DNA from: CBFGRV01 sp965651265 | GTDB taxonomy: Bacteria > Bacteroidota > Rhodothermia > Rhodothermales > VXPQ01 | Assembly: GCA_965651265.1 (NCBI GenBank) | Contig: CBFGRV010000015.1 | Location: 9,630-73,629, forward strand | Length of the DNA: 64,000 nucleotides | Direction of reading: 5' to 3' | Part shown: one piece after another, positions 54,219 to 62,726 of the stretch | Position numbering within the stretch: position 1 is the first letter of the stretch | How the letters are laid out: the number at the start of each line of letters is the position of its first letter | Position numbers and translations under genes: made by a program | Notes under the pieces: generated by a model | Databases searched by the model: none | Told to the model about the DNA's origin: nothing | Seen by the model: only the letters and a program-made list of their open reading frames with translations

Positions 54219-55289
54219 CTAGGGCTCAAGTAGTATCTGTTCGATGAGGGCCGCCCGCTCGTGGCCGGATGCCGCGATTTCGCGGAGCATTCGGCCGCCT
54301 TCGAGCTTCTTCAGGCTTCTGGCGGCGTTCATCGCGACCCACGGAGACTCATCGCCGATGGATCGCAGCAGCGCTTCCGCCTCTCCATTGCCGGAGAGGC
54401 GGCCAAGCGCGGAGATGGCGCTTATCCGCACCTCTTCGTCGGCGTGGTTGCAGCAGGCCCGCAACAGGGGTACATGCTCCTCGCGCCCGATGCTGCCCAG
54501 AAGGTCGAGGGACGCGCAAAGCAACTCCGAGGGAGGATCGTTCTGGACGAGGGCAACAGCCAGGTCCGCGGATTCGAAGTCATGCAGCTTTTCGAGCGCC
54601 CGGGCGACAGTCACCCGAACCCAAACGGGTTGCCGTTCATCCCAGAGGGCTTCGCGGAGCGCCGGGCTCGCCCCGGGACCCATTACGGCCAGCAGTGACG
54701 AGAGCGTCGAGCCGCTCCACGTCTCGAATCGTGAAAGCCGTTGCAATACGTCTCGAGCGTACGCGTGGCGGCCGCGACGCATCAGGGCCCGCGCAGCAAC
54801 CATGGCCACGAGAGGCGAAGCATCCCCCAGGCTGCGCAGAATCACATCGTGGTGCTCGTCGAATCCGAGCACGCCGAGGATCTGGATGTACTTCGCACGC
54901 GTCTCCGCATCCTGGCCGTCGAGTGCCTGGACGAGATCCGGCAGGAACGGAGCTGCCGCGCACCGAACTACGTCGAGATGGGCGCCGTGCAAATGACGCC
55001 CGATGCGATACAGCAAATCGAGATAAGCCGCGAGATCGGCGCGGGCGACGGTGGCAGCGAGATCTTCAGCCCGTTTGCGCCCGTCGAGTACATCCATCAA
55101 CCCGGATTCCCACTCGGCCTCCAGAGCCGCGCGCCGGGCATCGGCCCGGTCGCGTCGAAATCGGAGCACGATGGCGAGCATCCCGAACGATAGGGCGAGC
55201 GCCGTCAGCACGAGCGTCGAAAATAGAGCGATGCGGAACGCCGGATCGTCGTACGCGACGTCGAAGAAGGCCTGTAGTGCCGATTCCAT
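54219..55289 (-). CDS. Membrane-anchored HEAT-repeat protein
   Basis: 356 residues. One transmembrane segment (about 21-43), then a charged coil and HEAT-type helical repeats (about 120-345), visible as units like GFDEHHDVILRSLGDASPLVAMVAARALM, VRVTVARALEKL and VRISAISALGRL. HEAT repeats serve as protein scaffolds. It lies between the regulator and the GT2 synthase with gaps of only 4-5 nt, so it probably bridges or regulates the synthase at the cytoplasmic face of the membrane. Confidence 0.87.
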   Translation of the reverse strand: MESALQAFFDVAYDDPAFRIALFSTLVLTALALSFGMLAIVLRFRRDRADARRAALEAEWESGLMDVLDGRKRAEDLAATVARADLAAYLDLLYRIGRHLHGAHLDVVRCAAAPFLPDLVQALDGQDAETRAKYIQILGVLGFDEHHDVILRSLGDASPLVAMVAARALMRRGRHAYARDVLQRLSRFETWSGSTLSSLLAVMGPGASPALREALWDERQPVWVRVTVARALEKLHDFESADLAVALVQNDPPSELLCASLDLLGSIGREEHVPLLRACCNHADEEVRISAISALGRLSGNGEAEALLRSIGDESPWVAMNAARSLKKLEGGRMLREIAASGHERAALIEQILLEP

Positions 55290-55294
55290 GGTTT

Positions 55295-57016
55295 CTAGCC
55301 GGCGTCATCACGCACTTCCGACGGAGCCGGCCGGCCATCGCCGGCCCCCGTGCGTCGCCGCGTTTGCGACCCCAGCCGGTAGTGAACGCGCGCCATCAGC
55401 TCGACCGGTGAGAAGGGCTTGATGAGATAATCATCGGCCCCGAGCGCGAATCCCTGCTCGATATCGCCTTCGCTCCCCATTCCCGTCAGCATGATGATGG
55501 GGCAGCGTGCGTAGGTCGGCATCGTACGAAGCCGTTGGAGCAGCTCGAAGCCGTTCACTCCCGGAAGTCGCACGTCCAGCAGCACGAGGTCGGCGGTCTG
55601 CTCCTGGGCCACCTTCCATCCTTCCGAGCCACTCGAGCAGTGGATCACTGCATAGCCCTCCCGCTCGAGGCGCTGACGCAAAAGCCGCGCGACGAGCCTG
55701 TCATCCTCCACCACCAACACGGTTTGTTGAGGCTGGTCGATGCCGTGCTCCGGCCGATGGATCCGTCCGGGCCCGATCAGCTTCGATTCCTCCACGAACT
55801 GCCGAACGCGAACCAGGACGTCGCCGAGACGATCTTCGGGTCGCACCTCCGAGATACCGGCGGAAAAGGACGCCCGAAAGTCCGTACCCGAGGGCAAAGT
55901 GAATCGCTCGTGCCGAACAGACTGTTGCGCGCGGAAAAGGATTTCGTCGGCATCTTCGGCCGTGGCGTTCGGAAGGAGCGCGACGAACTCCTGCCCTTGC
56001 CACCGTGCGAGAACGTCAGAGGATCGGAGAGACCGTGCGATGAGATCGGCCGAACGTCGCAGGACCCGGTCTCCGGCCGCGTGCCCGAACAGCTCATTGA
56101 TCTGCCCGAAATCGTCAAAATCGATTAAAGCCAGGCTCAGCGGCTGCTCCGCCGATGCGCCGGCCGCGCGAACACGCTCGAACGTCTCCTCAAAGGCGAC
56201 TCGGTCGGGCAGGCCGGTCAAAGGATCCTTGGAATCGATGAATGCCCGGCGCTGCAGGCGCACGGCCACCATCGAGGACAGTTCGGCCGGATCGAACGGC
56301 TTCGCGAAAAAAGCGTCAGCCCCCAGAGCAAGGCACTCCATCTTGAGAGCCGCCGTATCCGCATTCGACAGGACGATCGTCGGAATGAAGGCAGTCCGAG
56401 TGCGCGAACGCAACCGGAGCAGCACGTCCTGACCCGCCGGCATCCCGCGTGCCGGCGCCCCGTCGCCGCCCACATCCACGTGGCCGGCCCCCTGGTCATT
56501 AGCCAGATCCAGATCCAGCACGATGAGCGAGACCGGCTCCTTCCCCAAAATTTGTTCTGCCTCCGCCGCCGATCGCGCAATCCGTACCGTACGATTGGGA
56601 GTCGAGAGCGTGAAGTAGAGAAGATCGGCAAGATCCGGATCGCTCTCCGCCACGAGAACTTGAACGGTGTGCGACGGCTCTTCCTCGACGACTGCTCCGA
56701 GTACGTCGATCAGCACCGAGACACGCTCGGCAAGCTCGGAATCCGGCGATCTCTGGACATCGTTGGCCGCCTCGACGATCCGGGGGAACCCGAACATCGC
56801 GGCAGATGCCGTCAAGCTGTGTGCTACCCGGCGAATGGCGGGCACTCCATCACCAGAATCGACGAGATGCAGCTTCAGCAACTCGAGAGCATCTCGCGCA
56901 CTTACGAGACTCTCGAGGAAATAGCCACCGATGTGGTCGCTCGCGACCGGCTCGTCGTCAAAAGCCGTCCCGAGCGTGTCATCGGACGCGGTATCCCTTT
57001 GAGGTTGCTGATCCAT
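55295..57016 (-). CDS. HPt-REC-GGDEF-REC regulator with degenerate GGDEF signature
   Basis: 573 residues. HPt-like helices (about 25-105) with a candidate phospho-His in RRVAHSLTAS. A first receiver (about 117-250; VLDLDL, AKPFDP) has a Gly/Ala-rich insertion of about 20 residues. GGDEF domain (about 255-420) keeps DPLTGLPDR and a metal-binding DFDDFGQIN, but the signature is WQGQEF instead of GG(D/E)EF. Second receiver (about 430-550; VEDD, LLDVRLP, LIKPFSP) looks fully functional. First gene of the polysaccharide operon, 5 nt before the HEAT gene. Probably a phosphorelay scaffold or nucleotide sensor, not a c-di-GMP synthase. Confidence 0.9.
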   Translation of the reverse strand: MDQQPQRDTASDDTLGTAFDDEPVASDHIGGYFLESLVSARDALELLKLHLVDSGDGVPAIRRVAHSLTASAAMFGFPRIVEAANDVQRSPDSELAERVSVLIDVLGAVVEEEPSHTVQVLVAESDPDLADLLYFTLSTPNRTVRIARSAAEAEQILGKEPVSLIVLDLDLANDQGAGHVDVGGDGAPARGMPAGQDVLLRLRSRTRTAFIPTIVLSNADTAALKMECLALGADAFFAKPFDPAELSSMVAVRLQRRAFIDSKDPLTGLPDRVAFEETFERVRAAGASAEQPLSLALIDFDDFGQINELFGHAAGDRVLRRSADLIARSLRSSDVLARWQGQEFVALLPNATAEDADEILFRAQQSVRHERFTLPSGTDFRASFSAGISEVRPEDRLGDVLVRVRQFVEESKLIGPGRIHRPEHGIDQPQQTVLVVEDDRLVARLLRQRLEREGYAVIHCSSGSEGWKVAQEQTADLVLLDVRLPGVNGFELLQRLRTMPTYARCPIIMLTGMGSEGDIEQGFALGADDYLIKPFSPVELMARVHYRLGSQTRRRTGAGDGRPAPSEVRDDAG

Positions 57017-57187
57017 CTAGTCCCAAAAAGCGGTGGCTCATCCCTGCGGAAGCGCTGATAACAATCAACGGGCATCCTGTCCCTGATCGTCGAGCGGCAG
57101 GGAGTGGCCGCATGCGGGAGATATTATCGGTCTGGGAAGGGCCTACTTAAGGCGATGGGCTCCGGTGGGACGCGGCGTGCGAGGGGG

Positions 57188-58369
57188 CTAATCCTCTCGA
57201 GCAGGATCGTTGGTAGGATTTTCAGCCTGCGCCGGCTCATCGACCATTGCCGCCGGCTCCCCGGACTCTATCCGCACCGAGCGGATCTCTCGCCCGGCAT
57301 AATCACGCAGCAGCGATCCGCTCGAGCGGTTGGCGTGCTCCTCTGCGAAGATGTCCCAGACGACGAGGAAGAGGCCTGCGACAAGCGGACCCGCGATGAC
57401 CCCGGCGATGCCGAAAACCGTGATCCCTCCTAATGTGGCGATGAGAACGAGATAATCGGGGATGCGCGTGTCGCGGCCCACGAGAATCGGCCGCAGAAAG
57501 TTGTCGACCAGACCGATCACGAAGGTACCCACCAGAATGAGAATGACTCCTTTCCAGAAGGAACCCGTCACGATCAGGATGATCGACGCCGGAATCCAGA
57601 CGAGCGGCGGTCCCACGGCCGGGAGGAGTGAGAGCAGCCCCATCGTGACACCCCAGAGCACGGATGCTTCGATGCCGAGCAGCCCGAACGTGATGCCACC
57701 AAGCAGCCCCTGCACCACGGCCACCACGAGCGTGCCCTTGATGGTCGCGCGCGACACCTCGGCCACCTTGGCCATGAGTCGGCGCTCCCGATCATCGCCG
57801 AGAGGAAGGGCGCGAACCACATTCTCGAGGATGTGCTGCCAATCACGGATAAAAAAGAACAGCACGTACAACATCACGCCGAACAGGAGCGTGAACGTGA
57901 CCGCGTTCCGTCCGAAAGCCAGGGCCTCCGTCGCCAGGTATTGACTCGCGTTCATCGCAGCCTCCTCGATGCCCGCCCGCAGGTTCTCCGTGCTCAGGCC
58001 ATAGGTCGAAAGGAATTCGTCGACCATGGGGAGCGCGCGCTCCACGGACTCTATCGGCGCCTGGATGTCGATCTCGCCGGACGCGATCCGCCGAAAGAGC
58101 GACAGTGCCTGCTGCGTCACGGCGGTGGCGAGCAGCCCGAAAGGCACGATGATGATCAGCACGATGAGAATGGTAGTGATCGCGGCCGCCAGGCTGGTCC
58201 GACCCCGGACCAGGTTGAGGATACGCCGGTTCATCGGCTGGAACAGCACCGCAAGCACGATGGCCCAGAAGACGGGCATCAGCAAGTCGGAGATGATCCA
58301 GAGGAAAAATGCCGTGACCAGAATCACGACGGCGACGAATGCGCGGCCTTCGAGATTGCGGATGAGCAT
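57188..58369 (-). CDS. AI-2E family transporter (PerM-like permease)
   Basis: 393 residues with about eight hydrophobic segments in the pattern of the AI-2E transporter (TqsA/YdiK/PerM) family: pairs at about 8-35 and 60-85, a soluble helical loop (about 90-150), and a C-terminal cluster (150-340) with the conserved GLLSLLPAVGPPLVWIP and VDNFLRPILVGR. Family members export autoinducer-2, exchange ions, or have unknown substrates, so the name is not proof of function. The last 45 residues are charged and cytoplasmic. It is on the same strand as the polysaccharide block but 171 nt upstream, so probably its own unit. Confidence 0.92.
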   Translation of the reverse strand: MLIRNLEGRAFVAVVILVTAFFLWIISDLLMPVFWAIVLAVLFQPMNRRILNLVRGRTSLAAAITTILIVLIIIVPFGLLATAVTQQALSLFRRIASGEIDIQAPIESVERALPMVDEFLSTYGLSTENLRAGIEEAAMNASQYLATEALAFGRNAVTFTLLFGVMLYVLFFFIRDWQHILENVVRALPLGDDRERRLMAKVAEVSRATIKGTLVVAVVQGLLGGITFGLLGIEASVLWGVTMGLLSLLPAVGPPLVWIPASIILIVTGSFWKGVILILVGTFVIGLVDNFLRPILVGRDTRIPDYLVLIATLGGITVFGIAGVIAGPLVAGLFLVVWDIFAEEHANRSSGSLLRDYAGREIRSVRIESGEPAAMVDEPAQAENPTNDPARED

Positions 58370-58465
58370 AGAGCGGTCGGTTACGACGAGTCGTCTCGAG
58401 AGCGAAGATACCGGTCGTAAAGGATGTATCCCAACGAAGCCGTCATAGGTGCGAATCGCCGCCCG

Positions 58466-58861
58466 TCAATCTCGGATGATCACGAGCGGGCCCAGCGACG
58501 AGGTAAACTCCAGGCGCTTTTGATTGACCTCATCAAACGTGCCCGTATAACGCACATCCCCGTCGGGACGGCTCACGGTAAACTGGATACGACCATCCGT
58601 CCAGAAGCCCACGAGGTCGTTGAACTCGACGAGATCACCGACCGGCCGCTCTTCCTCGCCGATGAATGCACCCTCACTGCGGTTGTCATCGGGGGAATCG
58701 AGATCGAAGCGGTGGTCCGAGTCGGCTTCATTCCGCCACTGATTGGTGATGAGGATGATGGGACCGACGCCGCCGCCCTCTCCCTCGCTGTCGCAACTCG
58801 CCGTCGCCGTCAGCATCAGCACGATTGCCGCCATCCAGCCCATTTTCCTGAAGATCTCCAT
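58466..58861 (-). CDS. Small lipoprotein, unknown function
   Basis: 131 residues from MEIFRKMGW; GGAAGG lies 5 nt before this ATG, while an ATG one codon earlier is too close to it. Lipoprotein signal ending TASC (Cys23), then an acidic Gly/Glu linker and a small beta-rich domain with FWTDGRIQFTVSRPDGDVRYTG. Composition suggests an exported beta-sandwich. No family recognised. It lies between the permease and the coupled pair of carboxypeptidase-regulatory-like genes on the same strand. Confidence 0.6.
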   Translation of the reverse strand: MEIFRKMGWMAAIVLMLTATASCDSEGEGGGVGPIILITNQWRNEADSDHRFDLDSPDDNRSEGAFIGEEERPVGDLVEFNDLVGFWTDGRIQFTVSRPDGDVRYTGTFDEVNQKRLEFTSSLGPLVIIRD

Positions 58862-58939
58862 CATGTCCTTCCACCTCGTCCGGTTGAGTTGTCATTGGCT
58901 CGCGCGAGATGTCCTCACGCGAGCCGTTCCCACATCAGC

Positions 58940-59902
58940 TCAGTCCGTGAACAGCGACTGAAGAATCCTCTCCGTCCGTCGCTCCAGCTCCGCCAGGCGT
59001 GGGTCCAGACCATCCACGATGCGGCGGATGTCGGCCGACACCTCCGCGCCGTTGCGGTCGCGGCCTGCGGCCAGCTCGTGCAGCGTCACGATGCTGTCGT
59101 TCAGTTGCAGGATGTGGGTCCGGTGCACGTCGCCTTCTGCGTAGTCGAAAACCGCGCGGAGCTCGGCCGTAATTCGTTCGTTCTGCCAGAAGTCGGCCAC
59201 GGCCTGCTCGAAGGCTGGTCTCCGATTGTGAATGGTGCGATAGGCGTCGTTGTAGGCCAGGAGGGTCGAGTCGAGTGTGTGGATGACGCCGGGATTCCGG
59301 ATGGCCAGCTCCGCCAGAAGGCGAAAAGCGTCACGCACGTCGGCCGCCCGAAGGGTATAGTCGTTCAGCGCCGCCGCGATAGCCGGATAGTGCTCGCGCC
59401 GTTCGGCCGCGTTGTCGAGCGCGCGCTGGAACTCGGCTTCATCCAGATCGACGCGCTGCCTCAGCTCTTCAAGGAAGCTCTCGAGGGCCGTCCGGATCTG
59501 CTCCTGCTCTGCGCCCAGGCCGCTCAGCCCCGCGAGCAATTGCTGGTGCTTCTCGGCGAGCGAACGCGCGAGCACCTCCTCGATGGGATCGCCGACCACG
59601 ATCTCGATCACGACATCCTCGTCGGCCGGAATCACCACGCGCCCGTTGCGCGGGTAAAGCACCGTCCACCCCTGATCCTCGATCTGCACGGTCGCCTCGG
59701 CCGTTCCTTCCGGGAAGTGGTGCGTGAAGAAGCCGTCCGATCGCGCAATCGTGGTGCCGTAAGGCCCGAAGGACAGCGCCACCCCGCCCGTCGGCCGACC
59801 TTCGGCGTGGATGATCCTCCCCTCCAGGCGCGCGGTAGACTGCGAATGCACGGGCATCGCGGGCAGGCCCAGTAGCAGGACGAGGATCACCCTGTGCTTC
59901 AT
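58940..59902 (-). CDS. Exported protein with N-terminal carboxypeptidase-regulatory-like domain
   Basis: 320 residues from MKHRVILV; the ATG overlaps the stop of the upstream gene (ATGA). A longer frame reading upstream of this ATG is in the wrong frame for the overlapping gene and is ignored. Signal peptide (about 1-20, VHSQ). Residues 22-105 form a carboxypeptidase-D regulatory-like beta domain (ARLEGRIIHAEGRPTGGVALSF). The remaining 215 residues are mostly helical and charged (Glu/Arg/Leu), resembling a helical repeat. Function unknown. Coupled translation with the next gene upstream suggests they form a complex. Confidence 0.65.
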   Translation of the reverse strand: MKHRVILVLLLGLPAMPVHSQSTARLEGRIIHAEGRPTGGVALSFGPYGTTIARSDGFFTHHFPEGTAEATVQIEDQGWTVLYPRNGRVVIPADEDVVIEIVVGDPIEEVLARSLAEKHQQLLAGLSGLGAEQEQIRTALESFLEELRQRVDLDEAEFQRALDNAAERREHYPAIAAALNDYTLRAADVRDAFRLLAELAIRNPGVIHTLDSTLLAYNDAYRTIHNRRPAFEQAVADFWQNERITAELRAVFDYAEGDVHRTHILQLNDSIVTLHELAAGRDRNGAEVSADIRRIVDGLDPRLAELERRTERILQSLFTD

Positions 59903-60726
59903 TCGGGACCTCCCTCGATCCGGAGCCGGTAGCCGCTCTCCCCATCCACGACGACCACGTTGTCGTAGACGACCTGCCCGTCGAGCGTAATGATCAGGGG
60001 CAGGCGCTCCCCCGCCGCCGCCGGCAAGGTCACCGTGAACTCGCCGACGTCGTTCGACGTGGCCGTTGCCAGCCCGTGCCGGAAAGAAAGCCGAGCGCCG
60101 GCGACGGTGCGGCCGTCGCGATCGAGGACGGTGCCGCGGACCGTCGTCGAATCGGGGACGCGCTCGAGTGGAAGCACCACCACGCCATTCGGCGGGATGT
60201 CGAAAGGTCCAGCATCGGCGGCACGAAATCCGGCGACGTCCGGCAGGATGGTGACCGGCTGCGCGCGAAAGCGAGCGGGAATCTGCAGAAAGCGCGCCTG
60301 GCCGTCCGAGTCTATCTCCTCTCGCAACGCATTGCCGTCGAAATGCGCCGTGATGCTGCCTTGCCGGATGATCTGCGCCGGACCCTCGGGGCCGTGCACG
60401 CGAACGGTGAGGTCGAAGGTGTCTTGCGCACTGGCGACATAGTATCCGCCTACGACGACCAGCGCGAAGACCACCACCGGGCCGCCCAGCTCCAGGGTGC
60501 CGTAGACCACCTTGCCGGAGTATTTCGCGTACGAGCGCATCGCACCGAAAAGGAAGGCGGCGGCCGCGGCGCCAAGAGGCATCAGCAGAATGTAGTAGGC
60601 GGCCGGCGGGATGAACGAGATCCGATCTGCAAAGGCGATGAAGAGGGCCGCCGACACCAGCGTGACCAGAAACGCAGCCCCGCTCGCGATGAGCCAGAAC
60701 CGTGATGCAGACGTGCTCGTCGTCAT
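59899..60726 (-). CDS. Membrane protein with three N-terminal helices and C-terminal carboxypeptidase-regulatory-like domain
   Basis: 275 residues from MTTSTSAS; GGAGCGGGGAG lies directly upstream. Three hydrophobic segments (about 10-32, 40-60 and 80-101) precede a linker and two beta-rich parts: DTFDLTVRVHGPEG (about 105-150) and a carboxypeptidase-regulatory-like unit, TVRGTVLDRDGRTVAGARLSF (about 198-275). The gene overlaps the next by 4 bases. Both proteins of the pair share this beta fold, one as a membrane protein and one as an exported protein. No function recognised. Confidence 0.65.
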   Translation of the reverse strand: MTTSTSASRFWLIASGAAFLVTLVSAALFIAFADRISFIPPAAYYILLMPLGAAAAAFLFGAMRSYAKYSGKVVYGTLELGGPVVVFALVVVGGYYVASAQDTFDLTVRVHGPEGPAQIIRQGSITAHFDGNALREEIDSDGQARFLQIPARFRAQPVTILPDVAGFRAADAGPFDIPPNGVVVLPLERVPDSTTVRGTVLDRDGRTVAGARLSFRHGLATATSNDVGEFTVTLPAAAGERLPLIITLDGQVVYDNVVVVDGESGYRLRIEGGPE

Positions 60727-61233
60727 CTCCCCGCTCCGTTTGCAGCCTCGCCGCCACATGCCGGTTGGCTGATGCAGAATAGTACACCGGATTACGCCAG
60801 AAATGAAAGAGGCGAGAAGGCTACGGCCGTGAAACTCTAACCTACATCATCGGCCGGCGGTTGTATTTCGGATGAACGATCGCCTGAGTTCGAGACTCCG
60901 TCGGCGTCGAGCGCGTGATGAGGAGCGCTCTACAGGAGACTGCCGACAGTGACGCGGTAGGCTCCTGGGCCGGTCCGAATCCCAAACGGCTCACGGCGGG
61001 ATTGGGCGGCCAAAGAGGCCTCCGCGGGAACCGTCGCTCCTGCCGACGCATGACGGCGGTACCGGCGCCCGTCCAGCGACCACCAGGCTGGAGGGCGCCG
61101 GTTCATTTTGTTGGTGCTAGACTCGCGTCTGAGCATCGTACGGGCTCTCGACGAAGCAGTGTAGCGGATCGGGTATCGTTTGAGCGGTGATTCCCCGATA
61201 TTCCGCTACTCTTCCCGCCACTCGTCATCTCCG
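60727..61233. other. Intergenic region between divergent genes
   Basis: About 500 nt that must hold promoters for the minus-strand coupled pair and for the plus-strand flippase. I see only a weak minus-strand box (TACTAT near 60780) and no convincing operator or RNA element. An ORF at 60915-61190 is Arg/Ser-rich with no ribosome-binding site and is not called. GC content stays high. Confidence 0.4.
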
Positions 61234-62703
61234 ATGTCGTTCGTTCCGCGACGGATCAGGCATATCTATTCCAAAGAGGGGTTTCGGGGGCCTGTAGCCA
61301 CGCTCCTTTCCGGCACCGCCCTCAGCCTGGGGCTTTCCTACCTGGCTGTGCCCATCCTCACGCGCCTGTTTACACCTGCCGAGTTCGGGGTGTCGGATTA
61401 TTTCGTGATGATGCTGAGCGTGCTGATCGCCTTTTCATCACTGCGATATGAGGATGCGATCATGCTGCCCAGGGACGATGGTGACGCGGCTCGCATCGTC
61501 ATCCTTTGCATCCTCTTGACGGCGTTGACCGCCGTCCTTCTGACCGTGGCGTCGCTTTTCAGCGAAGGTGTCGCTGCGCTACTCGGCGTCGACGCGATCG
61601 CTCCCTGGCTCTGGCTACTGGCCCCCACGCTGCTCCTCATGCGCGTCGTCAAGCTGGGCGAGTTGTGGGTAACGCGCGAGAGGGAATTTCGCCATTCGGC
61701 CGGTGCGGAGCTCGTGAACAAGGTCGTGATGGTGTCTTCCCGCGTTGGCAGCGGATTGTGGACGACGCTCGGGGCCGGCGGGCTGATCGGAGGCTTTACG
61801 GCAGGGCAGGTGGCCGGGGCCGCCTATTACGCGGCCGTCCTGGGCCGACGCGCCTCTGCTTTCCTCGGCACGCACCGCCCTCTGGACGGACTCCGCGACC
61901 AGGCCCGACGTTACAAACGATTCCCGCTGTACGCGATGCCGGCTTCCCTGCTGAACGCCGTCGTTGCGCGGCTGCCGGTGCTCCTGCTACCTCTGTTCTT
62001 CTCGCTGGAGACGCTGGGACTCTTCGGGCGCGCGTTCGTGGCGCTCGCGGTCCCCCTGGGCCTCGTGGGTAACGCCGTTTCTCAGGTGTTTTTCGTGCAT
62101 GCGGTGGACGCCCATCGGGAAGGTCGACTGGGCGAGCTCACCCGTCTGGTACACGATCGCCTCGTAATGCTTGGCGTGTTTCCGGCCTTGATGCTTGTCT
62201 TTCTGGGTCCCGAGCTCTTCGAGTTCGTCTTTGGCCGGGCGTGGCGCGCTGCGGGCGTTTTCGAGCAGTGGTTGGCCGTCTGGTTCTTTTCCGCCGCCGT
62301 TGCTTCTCCACTAACGCGGCTTTTCGATGTGCTCGAACGGCAGCGACTGGAGCTCGTCATGAGCTTCGTTGCCTTCGTGGTGCTCGGTGCGGCGCTCGTT
62401 GCCGGCGGCCGCATGGGCGACGACGTACTCGTGATGGCACTCATCGGCATTGCCGGCACGTCCGTGCGCATTCTGCACATCGGCGTGATGATGCGGTTGG
62501 CCGGCGTATCGTTCCGCGCGGCGCTCCGGCCATATGTCCGTTACGGAGCTCTCAGCCTGCCCTTCATCCTTCCCATCTTCTGGATCCGGACGATTCTCCC
62601 GCTCTGGGCCATTGCCGTGATCGCGGCATTCCTCGGAGGGATGTACTTCGCTGTCGTCCTCTGGCGCAATCGACTCCTGGCGATTCGCCCGTCCGATGGA
62701 TAG
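61234..62703 (+). CDS. Wzx-like polysaccharide flippase (MOP superfamily)
   Basis: About 489 residues from MSFVPRRI; upstream in-frame starts lack a better signal, and no Shine-Dalgarno sequence is clear. Twelve to fourteen hydrophobic segments. The N-terminus matches polysaccharide exporters: FRGPVATLLSGTALSLGLSYLAVPILTRLFTPAEFG, i.e. the LxRLxxPxxFG motif shared by Wzx/RfbX flippases. These flip undecaprenyl-linked repeat units across the inner membrane. The neighbouring asparagine-synthase-like gene, converging from the right, is a common member of polysaccharide loci, so this probably marks the edge of one. Confidence 0.88.
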   Translation: MSFVPRRIRHIYSKEGFRGPVATLLSGTALSLGLSYLAVPILTRLFTPAEFGVSDYFVMMLSVLIAFSSLRYEDAIMLPRDDGDAARIVILCILLTALTAVLLTVASLFSEGVAALLGVDAIAPWLWLLAPTLLLMRVVKLGELWVTREREFRHSAGAELVNKVVMVSSRVGSGLWTTLGAGGLIGGFTAGQVAGAAYYAAVLGRRASAFLGTHRPLDGLRDQARRYKRFPLYAMPASLLNAVVARLPVLLLPLFFSLETLGLFGRAFVALAVPLGLVGNAVSQVFFVHAVDAHREGRLGELTRLVHDRLVMLGVFPALMLVFLGPELFEFVFGRAWRAAGVFEQWLAVWFFSAAVASPLTRLFDVLERQRLELVMSFVAFVVLGAALVAGGRMGDDVLVMALIGIAGTSVRILHIGVMMRLAGVSFRAALRPYVRYGALSLPFILPIFWIRTILPLWAIAVIAAFLGGMYFAVVLWRNRLLAIRPSDG

Positions 62704-62726
62704 CGTACGAAAGGCCAATCTGCTGA

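Noticed and set aside
57121..57150. TAATAT with TTAAGT on the minus strand as promoter of the polysaccharide operon
   Set aside because: The -35 match is poor and the spacer is 18 nt; it does not fit the TTG-16-TAnnTT form seen elsewhere in the window.
59903..60787. Long upstream extension of the 58940-59902 frame
   Set aside because: It runs out of frame through a coupled real gene, is Arg/Gly-rich shadow sequence, and the ATG at 59902 has a signal peptide and an ATGA overlap.
60915..61190. 91-residue plus-strand ORF before the flippase
   Set aside because: Arg/Ser/Gly-rich with no start signal or motif, typical of translated intergenic DNA.
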